From Arthrobacter sp. AK04 (GTDB taxonomy: Bacteria; Actinomycetota; Actinomycetes; Actinomycetales; Micrococcaceae): a stretch of 40,384 nucleotides of DNA. The DNA lies in the NCBI RefSeq assembly GCF_021129155.1, contig NZ_JAJOMC010000043.1, forward strand, positions 1 to 40,384, given 5' to 3'. The notes under the pieces are model-generated. The model was not told the DNA's origin, did not search any database, and saw nothing but the letters and a program-made list of their open reading frames with translations. Position 1 is the first letter of the stretch. The number at the start of each line of letters is the position of its first letter. Positions 35,555 through 40,384 of the stretch are shown here, in pieces. Made by a program: the position numbers and the translations under genes.

Positions 35555-36951
35555 GCCGGCTCAGCCGCGGAAAGCAGCTCCCGTTCCCCGCCGTCCCGCG
35601 AATCCACCGGATCAGCAGCCCGGGCCACCGGCCACGTGCGGCCCAGCGCCTCGGCCGCCCGCACGCCGGAGAGTGCGCCGTCCTCATGGAAGCCCCAGCC
35701 CAGGTAGGCACCGGCGTAGGCGATCCTGCTGTCGCTCAGCCCGGTGATTGCCTGCTGGGCGCGCAGTGATTCGGGCGTGTACTGCGGGTGCTCGTACACC
35801 ATCCGTTCCAGGACCCGGTCATCGGCGATCAGCTCCGACTCCCCCAGGCTCACCAGGTATGGCTTGCCATCCGCCGGGCTGAGCCGCTGCAGCCGGGTGA
35901 GGTCATAACTGACAAGGACTTTGTCCGGCCGGGCTTCGCAGGAGGGAAGGCGGTAGTTCCAGGACGCCCTGGCGTTGTCCGCGGAGGGCAGGACGGCCGG
36001 GTCCTGGTGGAAAACAGTGTGGTTGACCGAGTACGGCATCCCGCCCAGCGCCTCCTTCTCCCCAGGAGTGGCATCGGCAAGGAATCCCAGCGCCTGGGCG
36101 GGGTGGGTGGCAATGACGACGGCGGCGAAGTCTTCCGTCCCGTGTTCAGTGGTGACCTCCACGCCGTCCGGATGGCGCCGGATTGCGGTCACGGGCGTTT
36201 TCAGCCGGATGTCCGCCAGCGTGGCAGCAAGCTTCTCAACGTACCTGGCTGAACCGCCGCTGACCGTCCGCCACTGCGGGGATCCCTTTACGCCCAGCAG
36301 TCCGTGGTGGCCAAGGAAGGTGAAGAGGTAGCGGGCCGGGTAGGCCAGGGCTGTGGTGGGGTCGCAGGACCACACGGCGCTGACCACCGGGGTCATGAAG
36401 TGCGAAACGAAGTAGGGGCTGAACTTCTCGCGCTCCAGGAACTCGCCAAGGGTGGGCTCAGGAACGTCCAGGTCCGGGTTCACCGAGGAAACCGGTGCCG
36501 ACGCCAGGAGCGCCCGCGCCTTGCGGTAGAAGCGGGTTACTTCCAGCAGCATCAGCAGGTAGCGGCCGCGCAGCAGGCTTGAGGGCCGGGCGATGATGCC
36601 GCGTCCACCCTCGCGGGCTCCTGCGTACTCCAGCCCGCAGCCGTCACACCGGATGGACATGCTCATCTCGGAGTCCTGCGTCTCCACCCCGAGCTCCGCG
36701 AAGAGCCGCAGCAGCGTGGGATAGGTCCGCGTGTTGTGCACAATGAAGCCGGTATCAACGCCGATGGTGGAGCCGTCCGCCTGCGGCATGTCATGCGTGT
36801 GGGCGTGCCCTCCCAGCCGGGAATCCGCTTCGAAGAGCGTCACGTCGTCCTGCCTGTTGAGGACGTAGGCCGCGGTCAGGCCGGCCACGCCGCTGCCGAT
36901 GACGGCCACCCGCCGCCGCCCGCCTCCGGTTACTGCTGGGTCAGGTGACAA
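35551..36951 (-). CDS. FAD-dependent oxidoreductase, amine oxidase-like
   Basis: A 466-residue flavoprotein with an N-terminal dinucleotide fold: VAVIGSGVAGLTAAYVL (GxGxxG), then the DVTLFEADSRLGGHAHT block of amine oxidase/desaturase-like proteins. A C-terminal FAD contact lies in IAYAGAYLGWGFHEDGALSG. The start is a TTG at 36951 with AGAGGAG 6 bases upstream; the longer frame lacks similarity, and no in-frame ATG is near. As the first gene of the trio it probably oxidises or desaturates the acyl substrate of the CFA-type enzyme. It is divergent from a LysR gene. Confidence 0.86.
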   Translation of the reverse strand: MSPDPAVTGGGRRRVAVIGSGVAGLTAAYVLNRQDDVTLFEADSRLGGHAHTHDMPQADGSTIGVDTGFIVHNTRTYPTLLRLFAELGVETQDSEMSMSIRCDGCGLEYAGAREGGRGIIARPSSLLRGRYLLMLLEVTRFYRKARALLASAPVSSVNPDLDVPEPTLGEFLEREKFSPYFVSHFMTPVVSAVWSCDPTTALAYPARYLFTFLGHHGLLGVKGSPQWRTVSGGSARYVEKLAATLADIRLKTPVTAIRRHPDGVEVTTEHGTEDFAAVVIATHPAQALGFLADATPGEKEALGGMPYSVNHTVFHQDPAVLPSADNARASWNYRLPSCEARPDKVLVSYDLTRLQRLSPADGKPYLVSLGESELIADDRVLERMVYEHPQYTPESLRAQQAITGLSDSRIAYAGAYLGWGFHEDGALSGVRAAEALGRTWPVARAADPVDSRDGGERELLSAAEPA

Positions 36952-37071
36952 TGCATGCTCCTCTGCTGGACATTTGCCAATGCTAGAGGGCAATTCGGCA
37001 CCGTCGCGCCAGCGGATGGGTGCGGCGCCGGGCAACTTCTTCAGCGCCGGGCAGCGGAGTACTGTGGGCAG

Positions 37072-37989
37072 GTGGTAAACCCGGTACACCTGAAGACCCT
37101 CCTGGAGGTCACGCGGCTCGGCTCCTTTGCGGCCGCGGCCGCCACGTTGGGCTATACGGCCTCAGCAGTCTCCCAGCAGATGACGGCCCTGGAACGGGAC
37201 ACCGGCGTCGTCCTGTTCCAGCGCTCGGCACGCAGCGTCGTGCCCACGGAAGCCGCCGTCGTCATGACCCGGCACGCCGCCAAAGTGCTTACGGACATTG
37301 AAGCCCTCATGGCAGCCGCCTCCAGGACCCAGGACTCGGCCAACCAGGAACTGCGGCTGGGGATCTTCCCCAGCCTGGCCACGTACGTCCTGCCGCGGAT
37401 CCTGAAGAACCCGGCGTGGAAGAAACTCGGCATCGACCTCCAGGTGTCCGTGGCTGAACCCGGGCAGACCATCCAGGGGCTGCGCACCGGCGGCGAACTG
37501 GACCTCGCCGTGGTGTTCCAGGTGGGGCAGACGGGCTTCGCGTGGCCCAACACCATCAACCGGCAGTGGATCGGCGACGACGACTTCCGGGTGGTGCTGC
37601 CTGCCGGCTGGGGTTTCCGCAGCGACGCAAAAGTTGCCGCCGACCACCTTTCCGGGATGCCCTGGATCATGCACCATCCGGGAACGAGCGACGCCATGGT
37701 GATCGAGCGTCTCTTCGCCGGCTGCAACCTGCATCCGCGCGTGGTGGCCCACAGCGACGACTTCCACGCCAGCCTTGAGATGGCCGCTGCAGGGCTGGGG
37801 GCAGCGCTGGTTCCGGAACTGGCGCTGCGGAACAAGCCCGCCGGTGTTGTGGTGCTGGATGTTCCTGAGATCCGGCTGGCCAGGAACGTCTTTGCCCTCA
37901 TCATCAACGACAGGAAAACGGCACGGGTCCAGCTCTTCGTGGACCTCCTGGCCGAGACTCTCGCCGGAATGCGCACGGCCGTGAATTAG
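37072..37989 (+). CDS. LysR family transcriptional regulator
   Basis: A 305-residue regulator. The N-terminal helix-turn-helix reads HLKTLLEVTRLGSFAAAAATLGYTASAVSQQM (given as the adjacent conserved helix pair), followed by LERDTGVVLFQR and a C-terminal periplasmic-binding-like effector domain (LRLGIFPSLATYVLP). The start is the GTG at 37072; an upstream ATG gives an unconserved extension. It is divergent from the FAD oxidoreductase operon with a 120-base gap and is a candidate regulator of it. The effector is unknown. Confidence 0.88.
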   Translation: MVNPVHLKTLLEVTRLGSFAAAAATLGYTASAVSQQMTALERDTGVVLFQRSARSVVPTEAAVVMTRHAAKVLTDIEALMAAASRTQDSANQELRLGIFPSLATYVLPRILKNPAWKKLGIDLQVSVAEPGQTIQGLRTGGELDLAVVFQVGQTGFAWPNTINRQWIGDDDFRVVLPAGWGFRSDAKVAADHLSGMPWIMHHPGTSDAMVIERLFAGCNLHPRVVAHSDDFHASLEMAAAGLGAALVPELALRNKPAGVVVLDVPEIRLARNVFALIINDRKTARVQLFVDLLAETLAGMRTAVN

Positions 37990-38034
37990 GCCTGAATGCT
38001 GGAATGCGCCGCTGTTCGGGTCTATGTTGAAACT

Positions 38035-38541
38035 ATGAGCAAGGTAGCGAGCCGGCACTTCGGAGAGATCGAACTCAACCACGGCAAGGATCATTTCGTG
38101 GCCGCGAAGCACGAGCTGCGCGGGCATCCGCTGGAACTCGACCTCAACATCACGGCGCACGACCACTTCGATGAGGCCGCCCTCCGGAAGGTGGACTACC
38201 GCCTGAGGTTCCTGCCCGAGCTCGTGGACGAGGTCCGCGACATGATCGCCGAGGAGCTGGAGCAGGAAGGCACCAGCCCCCAGGAGTACCTGCATTTCCA
38301 CTGCAACGCCCTTAAGGACGAGCACCTGCAAAAGGTCTTCGGCGTCACCGACCGCAGCCAGCTCACCAACGAAGTCTTCCTCAAAGCCCTGAAACTGGGG
38401 CACGTGGGCATCTATCCCGGCCAGCCCGAGCGCTACTTCGTCCTGGACTTCACCCTGGGCGAGCACTTCACCGATGAGGTGCTGGTGGCCTCGGCCGACG
38501 AGGACGGCGTGGTGGACGACGAAATCGTCTGGGAGTCCTGA
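38035..38541 (+). CDS. DUF2004 family protein
   Basis: A 168-residue acidic cytoplasmic protein. The opening MSKVASRHFGEIELNH and the end ERYFVLDFTLGEHFTDEVLVAS (short pieces) are those of DUF2004 proteins, which have no established function. The start ATG at 38035 was chosen because the residues before it are unlike the family. It follows lysR by 45 bases on the same strand. Its last gene neighbour to the right is the IS110 element. Confidence 0.72.
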   Translation: MSKVASRHFGEIELNHGKDHFVAAKHELRGHPLELDLNITAHDHFDEAALRKVDYRLRFLPELVDEVRDMIAEELEQEGTSPQEYLHFHCNALKDEHLQKVFGVTDRSQLTNEVFLKALKLGHVGIYPGQPERYFVLDFTLGEHFTDEVLVASADEDGVVDDEIVWES

Positions 38542-38580
38542 GTCGAGTGCTCCGTACCTGCCGTTTTGAGCGTCCATAAC

Positions 38581-38613
38581 GGCCAGGGCCGACGCCGGCA
38601 GGGTTCCCTGGCC
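38581..38613. terminator. Hairpin after DUF2004 gene
   Basis: GGCCAGGG (38581-38588) pairs with CCCTGGCC (38606-38613) around a loop that contains GCCGGC. It starts 40 bases after the DUF2004 stop and lacks a T run. It may be a terminator or belong to the outer end of the IS110 element. Confidence 0.45.
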
Positions 38614-38748
38614 GAGCTTGCGAGGCGAGGGTGCCGGTGGGGATCACTAGTCCGAAAATGGAGGGGGGCGTGACCGTGGTCGGTGCGCATTGGTGCAGCC
38701 CGTCATGGTCTGGCGGGTATGGGTGTTGGTTTAAGGTCGGGTTGGGGG

Positions 38749-40029
38749 TCAGGCTGCGGGTGCGAGGGTGACGGTGTAGCCGAGGGCTTCGAGCTGGCGG
38801 ATGTGGGCGCGTTTTCTGCTCTCGGGGTCGGTGCTGCGGCTGAAGTGGTCCGCGCCGAGGTCATGGAACCGGGAGTCCGGGTCTTGGAGCAGGTGCCAGA
38901 TGATGATGAGGATGGAACGTCCGACGGCGACGAGGGCGCGTTTCTTGCCCCGGCGCCGGGCGATCCTTCGGTAGCGTTCGCCCAGGAAGGTATCCGTCTT
39001 TCCAGCCACGACGGCGGCCTCGCCCAGGACCCGGGCGAGGTAGCGGTTGCCGTGTCCGGTGGAGCCGTTGCCCTTCGTCTTTCCTGCGGAAGAGCTGATG
39101 CCTGGGGAGAACTTAGCCCAGGAACACAGGTGCCCCTCGGTCGGGAACCGTGACATGTCGACTCCGATTTCAGCGAGAATAACGGCGGCGGCAACGGGGC
39201 CGATGCCCGGGATCTCATCCAGGCGTTCCGCCGCTCCCGCGAAAGGGGCCAGGTGCGCCTCGATCTGTTCATCGACCGCGGCGATATCGGCATCGATGCC
39301 ATCGATCCTGGCCAGCATCCGGGCCAGCAGGAAACGGTGGTGGTCATCGAAGTGGCCGGTGAAAGCCTCTTCGAGTTCGGTGATTTTCGTCCGCATCCGG
39401 GTCCGCGCCATCTGCGCGAGCACGGCCGGGTTCCGTTCGCCTGCGATGAGCGCGGCCATCATTTCCCGCCCGGATACGCCGAAAATGTCCGAAGCGACGA
39501 CGGAGAGCTTGATGCAGGCGTCCTCGAGGAGTTTTTCGATCCGGTTCTTCTCCGCGGTCCGGGTTCCGACCAGATCGATCCGGTATCGGGTCAGGTCCCG
39601 CAGCCGCCGGTTCGGGGCGGGCGGGACAAAACTGGGCCGGATCATCTGCCGTTCGGCCACCTTGCAGAGCCACACCGAGTCGAGCACGTCCGTCTTCGGA
39701 CGGCCCGGCAGATGCCTGACATCCCGGGCGTTGACCAGCCATGGCTCAAGCCCGTGCGCCTCCAGGAGGTAAAACACCGGCTTCCAGTAATCGGAGGTCG
39801 CCTCCATCACCACCCGCTCGATACGCAGGTCCACCAGACGGTTCGCCAGTTCCGCCAAGGACCGGCCCATCGTCGAGTGAGTGGATACCTCCTGCAGCCG
39901 CTTCCTCCGGTTCCCCTCCGCAGGGACCCGGACACAACACACGAGTTCGGCTTTGCCGATATCCAGGGCAGCGACCCTGGCAATGATCTGTTCCTCATCC
40001 TGGGTTGCGGCCAACATGATTGTGTTCAT
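38749..40029 (-). CDS. IS110 family transposase (DEDD recombinase)
   Basis: A 426-residue recombinase. The N-terminal DEDD (RuvC-like) domain has D23 (ALDIGKAE), E76 (VVMEATSDYW) and D114/D117 (PKTDVLDS). The C-terminal Transposase_20 domain contains EIPGIGPVAAAVILAEIG and the Ser-bearing STGHGNRYLARVL. These enzymes act without terminal inverted repeats and, where studied, are guided by a structured bridge RNA from the element's non-coding end. The start is the ATG at 40029 with GAGGA just upstream; an ATG at 40071 would add 14 residues. No disruption is visible, so the element may be active. Confidence 0.92.
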   Translation of the reverse strand: MNTIMLAATQDEEQIIARVAALDIGKAELVCCVRVPAEGNRRKRLQEVSTHSTMGRSLAELANRLVDLRIERVVMEATSDYWKPVFYLLEAHGLEPWLVNARDVRHLPGRPKTDVLDSVWLCKVAERQMIRPSFVPPAPNRRLRDLTRYRIDLVGTRTAEKNRIEKLLEDACIKLSVVASDIFGVSGREMMAALIAGERNPAVLAQMARTRMRTKITELEEAFTGHFDDHHRFLLARMLARIDGIDADIAAVDEQIEAHLAPFAGAAERLDEIPGIGPVAAAVILAEIGVDMSRFPTEGHLCSWAKFSPGISSSAGKTKGNGSTGHGNRYLARVLGEAAVVAGKTDTFLGERYRRIARRRGKKRALVAVGRSILIIIWHLLQDPDSRFHDLGADHFSRSTDPESRKRAHIRQLEALGYTVTLAPAA

Positions 40030-40071
40030 CTCCTCACGAAAAACACCCGCTCTGACTGCATAGGCGGCCAC

Positions 40072-40279
40072 CCGCGGGGATCACCGGGAAAAATGGGAAT
40101 CTAGTCCTCGTTCTCGGCAAAAGAAACAGTGAAGGGCCCACGGCGTGATCCCCGGCGCCCGGCTCGATGACGGCCTGAAAGAACCATAGTGACTACGGCG
40201 TCGGCAGGCGACCACAGGCACATTTTCAGCCCGGAACGGGCGCCCCGCAAGGGGCAAACAGGCTCGATGGTTAATTGCG
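40072..40279 (-). ncRNA. Candidate IS110 bridge RNA region
   Basis: The 5' non-coding end of the element. It includes two adjacent hairpins, GCCCG-GAA-CGGGC (40229-40241) and GCCCC-GCAA-GGGGC (40242-40255), upstream of the transposase. In IS110-group elements with the long non-coding end upstream of the gene, this is where the bridge RNA is encoded. I could not derive guide loops, so this rests on position and structure only. Confidence 0.3.
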
Positions 40280-40384
40280 ACGGGGGGGGGGGGGGGGGGG
40301 GGGGCGGGGGGGGGGCGCGCGCGGGGGGGGCGAGGGGGGCTGGACAGAGGGAGCGGCGAGAGCGGGGCGCCCGGGAGAGGGAGA
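40280..40384. other. Contig-end artefact, G-rich low-quality sequence
   Basis: Long G homopolymers are followed by G-rich sequence of low complexity. With the matching poly-C at the other end this looks like sequencing or assembly noise, and it should be ignored. Confidence 0.75.

Larger units (their letters stand above)
38630..40280 (-). mobile_element. IS110-family insertion sequence, approximate extent
   Basis: The transposase gene is flanked by about 120 bases on its 3' side and about 250 bases on its 5' side that contain no other gene. GGTGCCGGTGGGGATCAC at 38630-38647 and the inverted GTGATCCCCGGCGCC at 40145-40159 form a related inverted pair that may be subterminal. The exact ends cannot be set because the right side runs into the poly-G artefact. 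Assembly ending at this repeat element is typical for a multicopy IS. Confidence 0.55.

Noticed and set aside
37162..38577. Minus-strand open frame of 471 codons opposite lysR and DUF2004
   Set aside because: Both plus-strand genes show clear family motifs; the antisense product does not.

Overview
The window looks like a draft-assembly contig from a high-GC actinobacterium of the Micrococcaceae (Arthrobacter / Pseudarthrobacter type). Supporting signs are a mycothiol-dependent isomerase-family enzyme, a class Ib ribonucleotide reductase operon nrdH-nrdI-nrdE with nrdF slightly apart, tandem NrdR-like boxes, an oligopeptide-type ABC transporter whose inner-membrane permease is fused to its ATPase, many 4-base ATGA gene overlaps and several GTG/TTG starts. 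Both ends (poly-C at about 24-56, poly-G from about 40280) look like sequencing or assembly artefacts. The assembly stops at an IS110 element on the right.

Region by region. (1) 1-1.5 kb: end of a maleylpyruvate-isomerase-family gene, a short adenylate kinase and a strong terminator. (2) 1.5-5.1 kb: a MarR regulator with a DoxX protein downstream of it, and a divergent NADP oxidoreductase, VOC dioxygenase-like protein and MhqD-like esterase fused to a luciferase-family (DUF5519-like) domain. The gene set parallels quinone-detoxification regulons controlled by MhqR-type MarR proteins. Three related dyads that could be MarR operators flank the genes. (3) 5.1-16.8 kb: a seven-gene leftward operon (binding lipoprotein, permease, permease-ATPase fusion, ATPase, GH3 beta-glucosidase, alpha/beta esterase, serine esterase) with a divergent TetR regulator and a well-placed dyad between them; this looks like uptake and breakdown of a (possibly acylated) glycoside. 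A lone alpha/beta hydrolase follows. (4) 16.9-28.5 kb: an accessory island of decayed and unfamiliar genes. It holds an IS5-type transposase relic, a truncated SHOCT protein, an unknown protein with a HEPN-like R-x4-H motif, a bactofilin-like beta-helix protein, a frameshifted PIN-domain gene and, as the most interesting item, a two-gene operon. That operon encodes a SIR2-family NADase-like protein followed by a roughly 2,190-residue protein with an N-terminal nuclease-like QVK domain, a STAND-type NTPase and a very long helical C-terminus. It is organised like an Avs/STAND antiphage sensor with its SIR2 effector on a separate polypeptide. A large inverted repeat and five short direct repeats lie between this operon and nrdF. 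(5) 28.5-33.2 kb: nrdF, a small repeat protein, nrdE, nrdI and nrdH with the NrdR-like boxes. (6) 33.4-38.6 kb: an FAD oxidoreductase - DUF1365 - cyclopropane synthase-type operon for lipid modification, a divergent LysR regulator and a DUF2004 protein. (7) 38.6-40.3 kb: an IS110-family transposase gene with a structured upstream non-coding end that may encode its bridge RNA.

All functions are read from motifs and gene context; no database search was possible. Statements about novelty are inference.
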